From NCBI GenBank assembly GCA_035702665.1, contig DASSQD010000047.1, forward strand, positions 1 through 64,000: a DNA stretch of 64,000 bases. Reading direction: 5' to 3'. Positions 9,479-17,486 of this stretch are shown in pieces. The notes beneath the pieces were generated by a model. The model saw only the letters and a program-made list of their open reading frames with translations. It had not been told where the DNA came from and ran no database searches. The position numbers and the translations under genes were made by a program. Source of the DNA: VBDM01 sp035702665. GTDB taxonomy: Bacteria > Pseudomonadota > Gammaproteobacteria > Burkholderiales > SG8-39. Positions within the stretch are counted from its first letter, which is position 1; each line of letters opens with the position of its first letter.

Positions 9479-10294
9479 TCAGGTGCGCGCGCTCAAGCCC
9501 AGATCCTCGCCGATCGGCCTGCCGGGGTAGTGAAACGCGATCGGCCCATCGGGCTTCGCGTGCATGAACTGGTAAACGTAGGGGTCATTCGACTCGAGCA
9601 CTTCGTCGGGCGTACCCTCGCCCACGACCACGCCGTCGGCGATCACGTAAACGTGGTCGACCAGCTTCACCGCCTCGCTTACGTCGTAGCTTACGACGAT
9701 CGAGGTCGCGCCGAGCGCGTCGTTCAGCTGCCGGATGAGATTGGCGATGACGTTGATCGAGATCGGATCGAGCCCGCCGAAGGGCTCGTCGTACATGGCG
9801 AGCTTCGGGTCGGCGGCGATGGCGCGCGCCAGCGCGACGCGGCGCGACATGCCCCCCGACAGGTCGTTGGGCATGAGCGCGTGCGTGCCGCGCAAGCCCA
9901 CCGCCTGAAGCTTCATCAGCACGATCCGCCGCAGCACGCTCTCGGGGAGCTCGCCGTGGTGCTCGCGCATCGGGAAGGCGATGTTCTCGTACACGCTCAT
10001 GTCCGTGAACAGGCCGCCCGCCTGGAACATCATCCCCATCTTGCGGCGCAGCGCATAGAGGGCGCGCGTGCCGAGCTCGTGCACGTTCTGCCCGTCCACC
10101 CTGACCGTGCCGCGATCCGGCGTCGCCTGCCCGCCGATCAGGCGGAGCAGCGTCGACTTTCCCGAGCCGCTCGCGCCGAGAATCGCGACGACCTTGCCGC
10201 GCGGGATCTCCAGATTCAGCCCCTTGAGCAGCCTGCGCGGCCCGTACGAGAACTCGAGATTCGAGATTTCGACGAGGTTCTCTCGGAGCGCCAT
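9479..10294 (-). CDS. MlaF-like ABC transporter ATP-binding protein
   Basis: Cytoplasmic ATPase of 271 aa, most like MlaF/Mkl, the energiser of MCE-type phospholipid transport. Walker A GASGSGKST (40-48), Q-loop Q91, signature LSGGMSRR (145-152) and Walker B LAMYDEP (D169, E170) are intact. The H-loop position reads VVSYDVSEA, with Tyr203 where VVSHDV is expected; the codon is TAC on the minus strand at 9686-9688. No mlaE, mlaD, mlaC or mlaB is adjacent. It lies 7 bp behind a thiolase gene on the same strand and is presumably cotranscribed. Family placement is good, but the transport partner is unknown. Confidence 0.87.
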   Translation of the reverse strand: MALRENLVEISNLEFSYGPRRLLKGLNLEIPRGKVVAILGASGSGKSTLLRLIGGQATPDRGTVRVDGQNVHELGTRALYALRRKMGMMFQAGGLFTDMSVYENIAFPMREHHGELPESVLRRIVLMKLQAVGLRGTHALMPNDLSGGMSRRVALARAIAADPKLAMYDEPFGGLDPISINVIANLIRQLNDALGATSIVVSYDVSEAVKLVDHVYVIADGVVVGEGTPDEVLESNDPYVYQFMHAKPDGPIAFHYPGRPIGEDLGLSART

Positions 10295-10301
10295 GTGGGC
10301 G

Positions 10302-11630
10302 CTACTCGCTCTGCAGCAGGGCCACGGTGCCCAGGCCGCCGTCGGCGCAGATGCTCACCACGGCGCGGCTCCCCTTCGGCATCGCCGCGAGCTCCGTCAC
10401 CGCCTGCGACAGGATGCGCGCGCCGGTCGCGCCGAAAGGATGGCCGAGTGCGACCGACCCGCCGTGCGGATTGAGCCGCTCCCAGGGAAAGCTGCCGAGG
10501 TCCGCGTCCACGCCTGCCTTGTGACGGCGGAAGTCTGCGCTCTGGAGCGCGGCGACGTTGCAAAGCACCTGCGCCGAGAAGGCCTCGTGGATCTCCCACA
10601 ACGCGACGTCGGTGTACATCAGTCTGTTGCGGGCGAGCATGCGCGGGATCGCGTAGGCCGGCGCCATCAGCAGGCCCTCGTGGAAGATGTCGACCGCTGC
10701 CACCTCCCAGTCGACGAGGCGCGCCCGCGGAATCGAGGCGGGAAGGCGCTTCATCCCCGCTCCGGTCGCCACCCATAGGCCCGCGGCGCCGTCGGTGAGC
10801 GGCGAGGAATTGCCCGCGGTGATCGTGCCCTTGCCGCTCTTGCGGTCGAACGCCGGCTGCAGCTTCGCCAGCTTCTCGAGGCTGGTATCGGCGCGGGGAA
10901 AGCCGTCGCGCCGCGTATCGCCGACCGGCACGATCAGGTCGTCGAAGAAACCCGCCTTCTGCCCCGCGGTCGCCTTCTCGTGGCTCGCGAGCGCGAGCCT
11001 GTCCTGGGGCTCTCGGGCGACGTTCCAGGTCCTGGCCATCTCCTCGCAGTGCTCGCCCATGCTCTTGCCGGTCGCGCGGTTTCTCACTTCGAGGACGTGC
11101 AGGTGAACGTCACGCGCCCTGAGCGTCCCGAGCGTCGCAAACCGCTGCGCCGCCGACCGCGCCTGGCCGAGCCGCCGCAGCCAGTCGGAAAGATTCTGCG
11201 AGAGTCCGATCTGCACGCGGCTCATGCACTCCACGCCGCCGACGAGCGCGAGCTCCTTGCCGCCGCGTCCGAGCATGCCGGCCGCCTCGAATGCCGCCAC
11301 CATGCTGGTCGAACAGGCGAGCACCGTGGAGAACGCAGGAATGGTCTGGTCGAGGCCCGCTTCGATCTGCACCTCGCGCGCGATGTTCGAGAAGTGGAGG
11401 TTGGGAATCACAGTGCCCCACACAACGAGATCCGGGCGGATGCCCTCGCGGACCGTTCCGGCGCCCGGCTGCGGAATCTGCCCCGGCGGCAGGGTCTCGA
11501 GTCGCGTCATCGCCCGCATCACCGGTACCGACAGCTCGATCGCGCCGAGCCGTGCGAACGGGCCGTCGACGCGCGCAAAGGGCGTACGCAGGCCTGCGGC
11601 GAGCCAGAGATCCGGGGAGTTGGAGTTCAA
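10302..11630 (-). CDS. Thiolase / acetyl-CoA C-acyltransferase (FadI-like)
   Basis: Thiolase of 442 aa that cleaves 3-oxoacyl-CoA or condenses acetyl-CoA. The nucleophilic Cys is in FSTVLACSTSM, the catalytic His in NPHGGSVALGHPFGATGAR, and the second Cys in VSICADGGLG; EIHEAFS is also conserved. The only plausible in-frame start is a TTG at 11630 (LNSNSPDLWLAAGLRTPF) with no clear Shine-Dalgarno. An ATG upstream at about 11688 is in another frame and stops. It precedes the MlaF-like ATPase by 7 bp. No FadJ-type partner is present, so beta-oxidation versus another role is open. Confidence 0.88.
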   Translation of the reverse strand: MNSNSPDLWLAAGLRTPFARVDGPFARLGAIELSVPVMRAMTRLETLPPGQIPQPGAGTVREGIRPDLVVWGTVIPNLHFSNIAREVQIEAGLDQTIPAFSTVLACSTSMVAAFEAAGMLGRGGKELALVGGVECMSRVQIGLSQNLSDWLRRLGQARSAAQRFATLGTLRARDVHLHVLEVRNRATGKSMGEHCEEMARTWNVAREPQDRLALASHEKATAGQKAGFFDDLIVPVGDTRRDGFPRADTSLEKLAKLQPAFDRKSGKGTITAGNSSPLTDGAAGLWVATGAGMKRLPASIPRARLVDWEVAAVDIFHEGLLMAPAYAIPRMLARNRLMYTDVALWEIHEAFSAQVLCNVAALQSADFRRHKAGVDADLGSFPWERLNPHGGSVALGHPFGATGARILSQAVTELAAMPKGSRAVVSICADGGLGTVALLQSE

Positions 11631-11703
11631 GTTGCCGATTGTAAGGCTTGTTGCGTCTTGCCGACCAACGCGTGCCCGGGAATCATCGGATGGGGCGCCG
11701 GTC

Positions 11704-11709
11704 TATACT
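11704..11709 (+). promoter_or_regulatory. Candidate -10 element for msrB
   Basis: TATACT lies 24 bp upstream of the MsrB start. No convincing -35 box at normal spacing was found, so this is a partial promoter call. Confidence 0.35.
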
Positions 11710-11733
11710 GAACGACTTACGGAGGACAACTAA

Positions 11734-12297
11734 ATGGATCGTCGCGATTGGCTTAAAGGTCTGACTGGCCTGTCCCTTGCGGCATTCGCCCGGGCCGGAC
11801 TAGGGCAGAAGCCTGCACGAGGAGCCGTCAAAGTGGAAGACCTGCAGAAGAACTGGAAGACCCTGCTCGCCGACGGCGCGGACGTGGCGACGAGCATGGA
11901 GCCGCTCAAGCTCTCCGACGTCGAATGGAAGAAGAGGTTGTCGCCGGCAGCGTACACGGTGCTGCGCCACGAGGGTACCGAGCGCGCCGGAACGAGCCCG
12001 CTCGACCACGAGAAGCGTCCCGGCGTGTTCGTGTGCGCGGGATGCGGCCTGCCGCTCTTCTCCTCGGAGATGAAATTCGACAGCGGCACCGGCTGGCCGA
12101 GCTTCTTCACGACCATTCCCGGCGTGTTCGGAACCTCGGTCGACCGAAAGTTCTTCATGGAGCGCACCGAATACCACTGCGTGCGCTGCGGCGGGCATCA
12201 CGGTCACGTGTTCGACGACGGCCCGGAGCCCACGGGGCTGCGTTATTGCAACAACGGCGTCGCCCTGCGCTTCATTCCCAAGACGGGCAAAGCCTAG
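11734..12297 (+). CDS. msrB: Exported peptide-methionine (R)-S-oxide reductase
   Basis: Reduces methionine-R-sulfoxide in proteins; 187 aa. The N-terminus MDRRDWLKGLTGLSLAAFARAG looks like a twin-arginine (Tat) signal, so the enzyme probably works in the periplasm. Zinc cysteines are C101/C104 (CAGC) and C149/C152 (CVRC). The GTGWPSF core is present, and the catalytic Cys172 sits in RYCNNGVALRF (RYC-I/V-NSA is more usual). The start is supported by a GGAGG site about 8 nt upstream. It stands alone and ends at a strong terminator. How the periplasmic enzyme is re-reduced is not visible here. Confidence 0.92.
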   Translation: MDRRDWLKGLTGLSLAAFARAGLGQKPARGAVKVEDLQKNWKTLLADGADVATSMEPLKLSDVEWKKRLSPAAYTVLRHEGTERAGTSPLDHEKRPGVFVCAGCGLPLFSSEMKFDSGTGWPSFFTTIPGVFGTSVDRKFFMERTEYHCVRCGGHHGHVFDDGPEPTGLRYCNNGVALRFIPKTGKA

Positions 12298-12312
12298 GCC
12301 GACCGGCTAGAA

Positions 12313-12345
12313 ACAAAGCCGCGGATTCCCGCGGCTTTGTCTTTT
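12313..12345. terminator. Rho-independent terminator (msrB / MHYT gene, convergent)
   Basis: Perfect 12-bp stem, 12313-12324 with 12329-12340, a 4-nt ATTC loop, then CTTTT. It lies between two convergent genes and can serve both, since an A-run flanks the other side. Confidence 0.9.
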
Positions 12346-12361
12346 GGGGACCGCCTTCTTG

Positions 12362-13099
12362 CTACAGACCGGCGGTCAGCGTGCGCTGCGATTTCCAGGC
12401 GCCGTAGATCAGCAGCAGCGTGAGGATGACCGCGGTGACCCCGAACACGGAGTAGGCCATGTTCGCGGGCGAAAGCGAGATCCCTGCGCTCGCGATCGGC
12501 TCCTTGGTCGGTTCGAGCTTTAGCGCGTACATGCCGGTGTAGTGCATGCCGCACACCGCGACCCCCATGACGAAGGCGCTGCCGAAGCGCTGCAGGTTGC
12601 CGCGCAGGTTGAACGCGAGCCACAGCGCGACCGTCGCGGCCACGATGGCGATTGCGATCGAGGCGGCGAACAGCGTCGGGTCGTAGCTGAGCTTGGCCGG
12701 CATGATCATCGCCGCCATGCCGGTGTAGTGCATCAGCGCGACGCCCAGCCCGGTGAGCACTCCGCCCAGGGGCAGGTTGATCCATCCCCCGTCGCTACGG
12801 CCGACAATGAACAGGCCGATGGCCGGCGCGAGGATCGAGAGGACCAGCGAGGTCATCGTCAGGACCGGGTCATAGGCCACGGGGAAGCCGAGGTCGGCGG
12901 CGTTCATGCCGATGAAGTGCATCGACCAGATCGCGCCCCCGCCTACCGCCGCAGCCGCGCCGATGACCGAACTGATGATCGCTCCCCAGGTGCGCGCCTG
13001 CGGGATCGCAATGGCGAGCTGCAGCGCCGTGTAGGAACCGAACACCGAGATCACATACGACAGCGCGACCAGGAACGGCTCATATTGGATTGTGTTCAT
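12362..13099 (-). CDS. MHYT-domain integral membrane sensor protein
   Basis: 245-aa seven-helix membrane protein consisting only of the MHYT sensor domain. The three signature motifs are MHFIGM (about residue 60), MHYTGM (about 123) and MHYTGM (about 185). Their Met/His residues are proposed in the family to bind copper and sense O2, CO or NO. Most MHYT proteins continue into GGDEF/EAL or kinase domains; this one stops after the last helix, so it must signal through a partner or act as a simple membrane protein. ATG start at 13099. Confidence 0.88.
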   Translation of the reverse strand: MNTIQYEPFLVALSYVISVFGSYTALQLAIAIPQARTWGAIISSVIGAAAAVGGGAIWSMHFIGMNAADLGFPVAYDPVLTMTSLVLSILAPAIGLFIVGRSDGGWINLPLGGVLTGLGVALMHYTGMAAMIMPAKLSYDPTLFAASIAIAIVAATVALWLAFNLRGNLQRFGSAFVMGVAVCGMHYTGMYALKLEPTKEPIASAGISLSPANMAYSVFGVTAVILTLLLIYGAWKSQRTLTAGL

Positions 13100-13189
13100 C
13101 TAAGCGCCTCCATTCACTCTGATTTTAAACAACACCTTATGTAGAATGGCTAAGACCACGCCTTGGATTGCGTGCCTAAAGCCAGGAAA

Positions 13190-13858
13190 TTATAGATCAT
13201 ATTCAATCTTGAAACTACACTGCCCGCTGCCTTTCGCTTTACAGGCAAGCCTCCCCACCCTGGTATTGGGGGTGAGGGGGCCTGCGTCGAGGAATCCCTG
13301 CATGAAGCCGCCGAGGAACGCACAACACGGGGCGGCGCTGGAGCAGAGTGGCCCCCCCGGGAGGTGCACCTCCGCTTCGGTCGCCTCTACCTTGGCGATC
13401 GCCTCGAGCGCAGGGACCAGCGTTCGCTTCAACGCGGTAGGCATCTTGAGCGGGCTGCCAAACGACCATTCCTTCTCGTAGTGGTAGGCGCCGATCTTCT
13501 TGCCCGCCTCGAACAGTTCATGCTCCCTGATATCCGCGCTGAAGGATTCGGCGTACGCCCGGACCAGCGCCGCGACGTCCGGGAATTTCTCCGCGATGTC
13601 CTTCACGGTCGGGGCTGACCCGGATTGGGCGCTGTCCACATCGAGCAGGCGGAACTCGGGGCTCAGGCTCTTGATCTCGGCCGCGAGCTTCTTGCCGTCG
13701 ACGTGGGGCACATCGATGCTAACCCTCACCAACTTGCCGCCCGACGCAGAGTCGACGAGCTGCTGCCCCTTCAAGGGGTAGCCCTTGCGGACGAGGAAGG
13801 CCGATATCCGCGCCAGAGCGCCGCTCTTGTCGGCGCCGCTTATAGTAATCGTCACCAT
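13190..13858 (-). CDS. ACT-domain / V4R-like fusion protein
   Basis: 222 aa. The N-terminal 75 residues look like an ACT regulatory domain (VTITISGADKSGALARISAF, then VSIDVPHVDGKKLAAEI). From about residue 85 onward it resembles a V4R (4-vinyl reductase) small-molecule binding domain: CSSAAPCCAFLGGFMQGFLDA, then the closing CKAKGSGQCSFKIEY, which fits the family's C-x-A-x-G-x-x-x-C-x-F ending. V4R domains occur in sensor proteins and bind small hydrophobic ligands or metals. The gene stands alone, upstream of the MHYT gene on the same strand but 90 bp away. The function is not known, and the domain calls are by eye. Confidence 0.65.
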   Translation of the reverse strand: MVTITISGADKSGALARISAFLVRKGYPLKGQQLVDSASGGKLVRVSIDVPHVDGKKLAAEIKSLSPEFRLLDVDSAQSGSAPTVKDIAEKFPDVAALVRAYAESFSADIREHELFEAGKKIGAYHYEKEWSFGSPLKMPTALKRTLVPALEAIAKVEATEAEVHLPGGPLCSSAAPCCAFLGGFMQGFLDAGPLTPNTRVGRLACKAKGSGQCSFKIEYDL

Positions 13859-13927
13859 CTCTTTCGCTCCGCTCGCAAATATGCAACTTTCGTGCCTTCC
13901 TGGCTAGGCCTTAAGCCGCAGACCGGG

Positions 13928-13962
13928 TGTAACGGCAGCAACCGGGCTTACAAGGCGTTACA
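13928..13962. promoter_or_regulatory. Inverted repeat TGTAACG-N21-CGTTACA
   Basis: Perfect 7-bp arms at 13928-13934 and 13956-13962, in the spacer between the divergent ACT/V4R and glycine-zipper genes. It could be an operator or an RNA hairpin. No regulator is identified. Confidence 0.35.
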
Positions 13963-13986
13963 GAGGCGAGGTCAACACCTCGCACC

Positions 13987-14013
13987 TTGAGGTCGTTCTT
14001 CGGCTTGTATATC
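13987..14013 (+). promoter_or_regulatory. Candidate sigma70 promoter of the glycine-zipper gene
   Basis: TTGAGG (13987-13992), a 15-bp spacer and TATATC (14008-14013). Transcription would start about 10 bp before the GAAAGGAGC ribosome site. The spacer is short, so this is tentative. Confidence 0.35.
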
Positions 14014-14030
14014 CGAGAAAGGAGCGAACC

Positions 14031-14399
14031 ATGAAAACCATCGGACTCTTCAGCATCGTCGCCGCCGTTGCGGTCGCTACGCCCGCTCTGGCTCACGAAG
14101 GCTGGTACAGGGGCGCGCACTTCTATCCGGGCCACCGCGTCGTCGTCGTGAGGCCTCCGGTCTACGCGCCGCGACCCGTGGTCGTGGTCCGGCCGATCTA
14201 CTATGCCCCGTACTACGTCGCGGCTCCGGTTTACTACGCGGCACCGGCGCCTGTGTATCGCGACTCGACCGCCGCCGCAACCGTCGGCGGCGCGATCGCC
14301 GGCGCGGCGATCGGCGCGATCGCCAGCAACGGCAGGCCCGGCGCGATCGCGGCGGGTACGGTAGTCGGAGCGGTCATCGGCAACGGCCTCGCCCGCTGA
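14031..14399 (+). CDS. Small secreted glycine-zipper envelope protein
   Basis: 122 aa. A signal peptide ending TPALAH is followed by a Val/Tyr/Pro-rich low-complexity region (VVVVRPPVYAPRP, YYAPYYVAAPVYY). The C-terminal glycine zipper (about residues 87-118: GGAIAGAAIGAIASN, AAGTVVGAVIGNG) resembles the membrane-spanning segments of Rcs/SlyB-like outer-membrane proteins. A good AAAGGAGC ribosome site precedes the ATG. It is monocistronic and followed by a terminator. No specific function can be assigned. Confidence 0.85.
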   Translation: MKTIGLFSIVAAVAVATPALAHEGWYRGAHFYPGHRVVVVRPPVYAPRPVVVVRPIYYAPYYVAAPVYYAAPAPVYRDSTAAATVGGAIAGAAIGAIASNGRPGAIAAGTVVGAVIGNGLAR

Positions 14400-14418
14400 C
14401 GGCGGCTTGCCTCGGCGA

Positions 14419-14444
14419 AAAAGTCCGCCTCCGGGCGGACTTTT
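14419..14444 (+). terminator. Rho-independent terminator after glycine-zipper gene
   Basis: Perfect 11-bp stem: AAAAGTCCGCC (14419-14429), TCCG loop, GGCGGACTTTT (14434-14444). The U-tract is inside the 3' arm. Confidence 0.9.
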
Positions 14445-14487
14445 CATTTCCGGAAGGCTTCGACAGGCCGGCCCGTACAATGGCGCG

Positions 14488-15480
14488 ATGCGTTCGGAGC
14501 CGCCGTATTCAGGTCTCACCCCCGATACCGTGCTCGACGCGCTGGCGAGCGCCGGTTTCATAGGCGACGGGCGGCTTCTCGCGCTGAACAGCTACGAGAA
14601 CCGCGTCTATCAGGTCTGGCTCGAGGACGCGGAGAGCGCCAAGCCCTCGGTGGTCGCCAAGTTCTACCGCCCGGCACGCTGGAGCGAGGCCCAGATCCTC
14701 GAGGAGCACGCGTTCACCGCCGAGCTCGCCGAACGGGAGATCCCGGTAGTTGCGCCGCTCTCAAGCGCTGCGAAGACGCTCCACGAGCATCGCGGGTTCC
14801 GCTTCGCCGTCTATCCGCGCCGCGGGGGCCGCACGCCCGAGCTGGAGGATCCCGACACGCTCGAGTGGATGGGGCGCTTCATCGGACGAATTCACGCGGT
14901 GGGTGCCGTACGACCCTTTGCCGTGCGACCTGCGCTCGACATCGAGACCTTCGGCCGCGAGCCGCGTGACTGGCTGCTCGCGAGCGGCTTCGTTCCACCC
15001 GATCTGCTCGAAGCCTGGAGGAGCGCGGTCGACCTGGCGCTCGCGGGCGTCGCGCGCAGCTTCGAGCGCGCGGACGGCGTACGCTCGCTGCGCCTGCACG
15101 GGGATTGCCACGCCGGAAATGTGCTATGGACCGACGAGGGCCCCCACTTCGTCGACTTCGACGACTGCCGGACGGGGCCGGCGATCCAGGACCTGTGGAT
15201 GATGCTCTCCGGCGACCGCGCCTCGATGACGCGGCAGCTCGCCGATGTCCTCGCAGGCTACGAGGATTTCCACGACTTCGACCCGCGGGAGCTGCACCTG
15301 CTGGAGGCGTTGCGCACGCTACGCCTCATTCACTACTCGGCCTGGCTCGCGCGGCGCTGGGAAGATCCCGCGTTTCCCGCGGCGTTTCCCTGGTTCAACA
15401 CGCAGCGCTACTGGCAGGACAGGATTCTGGAGCTGAAAGAGCAGATCGCACTGATGCAGGAAGAGCCGCTCCGGGTATGA
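14488..15480 (+). CDS. srkA: Stress response kinase A (YihE/SrkA family)
   Basis: Ser/Thr kinase of the aminoglycoside-phosphotransferase fold that protects stressed cells in E. coli; 330 aa against 328 in E. coli. Hallmarks are SYENRVYQV near residue 35, the AKFYRPARWSEAQILEEH segment, the catalytic loop LHGDCHAGNVLW, and VDFDDCRTGPA with the metal-binding Asp. The ATG at 14488 is chosen over an in-frame upstream ATG at 14407 because the upstream extension runs through the terminator hairpin and lacks family sequence. Its stop overlaps the start of the MFS gene by ATGA. Confidence 0.92.
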   Translation: MRSEPPYSGLTPDTVLDALASAGFIGDGRLLALNSYENRVYQVWLEDAESAKPSVVAKFYRPARWSEAQILEEHAFTAELAEREIPVVAPLSSAAKTLHEHRGFRFAVYPRRGGRTPELEDPDTLEWMGRFIGRIHAVGAVRPFAVRPALDIETFGREPRDWLLASGFVPPDLLEAWRSAVDLALAGVARSFERADGVRSLRLHGDCHAGNVLWTDEGPHFVDFDDCRTGPAIQDLWMMLSGDRASMTRQLADVLAGYEDFHDFDPRELHLLEALRTLRLIHYSAWLARRWEDPAFPAAFPWFNTQRYWQDRILELKEQIALMQEEPLRV

Positions 15481-16676
15481 GCGCTCCTGCGCGAGGCGGT
15501 GGCCTCACCGTCACCCTGGTGGTCGTATGCCAGGGCTTCAACATGCTGACGGTCGGCGGCATCGCGCTCTTCCTGCCGCTGATCCGCGAAGACCTCGGCA
15601 TGAGCTTCGCGCAGGCGGGGATGCTTTCGGCCGTTTCGACCTTCACTTACGCGCTCGGCCAGATTCCCGCAGGAGTGCTCGCCGACCGCTTCGGGCCGAA
15701 GCGCCTTTTCTTCCTCGGCATCCTCGGCTCGACGCTGCTGTCGTTCAACTTCGGAACGCTGCAGACCTACTCCGGCGCGCTCGCGAACCAAATCGCCTCG
15801 GGCGTGTTTCGCGCCCTCATTTTCGCGCCGGGGCTCGCGCTCGTCGCCTCCTGGTTCCCGTCGGACCGCAAGGCGACGGCGATGGGCGTGTACGTGATCG
15901 GCGGCGTTTCGGGGAACATCCTGCTCTCGCTCTTGGGACCGCTGCTCGCTGGCCGCTACGGCTGGCGCCCGACGTTCATGGGCTTTGCGCTGCTCGGAGC
16001 GCTCATGGCGTTCGTCTACCTTCTGCTGGGAAAGGAGAACCCGGCCAGGTCAAGGCACGCGGTCGGGGTGCTCGAGGTTTTCGAGCTTTTCCGCTATCCG
16101 ATCATGTGGGTTTGCGCCGGCATCCAGTTCATCCGCTTCGCCGTCACGACCTCGTTCAATTTCTGGCTGCCCTCGCTGCTGGTATCGGACCGCGGCCTGT
16201 CGCTCGAGGCCGCGGGCCTGATCACGGCCATGGGAGCCTTGCTCACGGCGGCTGCGAATCCCCTCGGAGGCTACGTTTCCGACCGCCTCAGGAATCCGCC
16301 ATTGGTGATCGGCGCGTCGCTCGCCGTGCTCGCATGCACGTCGGGCATGCTCGTGGTGGTCGACGCGATCCCCCTGCTCGTCCTAGTGATCGCGGTGAAC
16401 GCCGTGTTCCTGCAGTTCTACTTCGGGCCGCTGTTCGCCGTGCCGCTCGAGGTGCTGGGGTCGCGCGTCGCCGGAATGTCCGCCGGATTCTCCAACATGT
16501 TCGCCAACCTCGGTGCGCTGGTCTTCGCCTACGCGCTCGGGGTAGTGAAGGATACGTCGGGTGCGTTCAAATGGGGCTTCGTCGCGACAGCCGGTGTGTG
16601 CGTCGCCGGTGTGGCGCTGGCGGCGGTGCTCGCGCGCATGAAGACGCGCGCGCTCGACGACGGCGCGCGCCCTTAG
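15477..16676 (+). CDS. MFS transporter
   Basis: 399-aa inner-membrane carrier with about 12 helices. The loop 2-3 motif LADRFGPKRL (about residues 62-71) and its counterpart in the second half, GYVSDRLRNPP, mark the major facilitator superfamily. It is translationally coupled to srkA (15477-15480). The organisation resembles the nitrate/cyanate or phthalate-type subfamilies, but I cannot name a substrate. It ends 14 bp from a convergent gene with no hairpin seen between them. Confidence 0.85.
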   Translation: MSAPARGGGLTVTLVVVCQGFNMLTVGGIALFLPLIREDLGMSFAQAGMLSAVSTFTYALGQIPAGVLADRFGPKRLFFLGILGSTLLSFNFGTLQTYSGALANQIASGVFRALIFAPGLALVASWFPSDRKATAMGVYVIGGVSGNILLSLLGPLLAGRYGWRPTFMGFALLGALMAFVYLLLGKENPARSRHAVGVLEVFELFRYPIMWVCAGIQFIRFAVTTSFNFWLPSLLVSDRGLSLEAAGLITAMGALLTAAANPLGGYVSDRLRNPPLVIGASLAVLACTSGMLVVVDAIPLLVLVIAVNAVFLQFYFGPLFAVPLEVLGSRVAGMSAGFSNMFANLGALVFAYALGVVKDTSGAFKWGFVATAGVCVAGVALAAVLARMKTRALDDGARP

Positions 16677-16689
16677 GACGCTGGCACCG

Positions 16690-17421
16690 TCACCACGGGT
16701 CGACCTTGACGATATCCAGCGGGTTTCCCGAGATCGCGTCGATCAAGACTGCGGCGTCGGTACGCGCCCGCAGCGGCAGAAACTTAACGGTCTCGGGAGA
16801 TCGCCCCGCCGAATCCAGATAGCTTCTGACGGCGCGCGGATCGCGCTCGAGGAGCATGTTCAAGTCCTTCGCGTGCCTGAGCGCGTTCTGCGCCTGCTGC
16901 GCATAGGGAACGTAGTACCGCGGATACAGCTGCACGTCCTTGCCTCCCAGAGCGGACATGAGAATCCCGAGCTGCTCCTTGGGATCGCGTGGCAGCACCG
17001 CGGCAATGTAGAGGGGACGCCCGAGCGGCAGTCGCCTGAACTCCGGATCCGTCGCCTTGGCCACATCCTGCGGATCGAGGTCCTTCGCGGTCACCAGAAC
17101 GAATCTGTCGACCACGTACGCGATATAGACCGGCCGCGCGACATAGACGACGTGAATCCCATAGGCCAGCGCCGCGGCCTGCAGCGCCGCGATGAACGCG
17201 AGGTCGAACTTCAAGCCCTTCTTGCCGGATTTGAAGACGATGAGCGTGATCAGGGGACCGAGCGTCACATCGACCCCGGCCAGGATCAAGGTGATCCCGC
17301 TGCCGCCGGCGAGCTCGAACAGCGGCCAGCGGTACCAGACGGTCACCATGAAGGCGAGCACCACGCCGACGATGGCGCAACTCAGCAGCAGATGGATTCC
17401 AGAGGCTTTCCAGCGAGACAT
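16690..17421 (-). CDS. TfpX/TfpZ-family type IV pilin accessory protein
   Basis: 243 aa with an N-terminal transmembrane block opening RWKASGIHLLLS, the family's signature, then GVDVTLGPLITLIVFKSGKKGLKFDL and VARPVYIAYVVDRF. Members modify or chaperone type IV pilin subunits at the inner membrane and usually sit beside a pilin gene. No pilin gene is present here, so this is an isolated copy. ATG start at 17421. Confidence 0.85.
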   Translation of the reverse strand: MSRWKASGIHLLLSCAIVGVVLAFMVTVWYRWPLFELAGGSGITLILAGVDVTLGPLITLIVFKSGKKGLKFDLAFIAALQAAALAYGIHVVYVARPVYIAYVVDRFVLVTAKDLDPQDVAKATDPEFRRLPLGRPLYIAAVLPRDPKEQLGILMSALGGKDVQLYPRYYVPYAQQAQNALRHAKDLNMLLERDPRAVRSYLDSAGRSPETVKFLPLRARTDAAVLIDAISGNPLDIVKVDPW

Positions 17422-17486
17422 GTACGCTAGACCGCGACAGAACTCGGATGTTCCGCGCGGAGTATTCTTCCCGGACGGCGTTCAGC

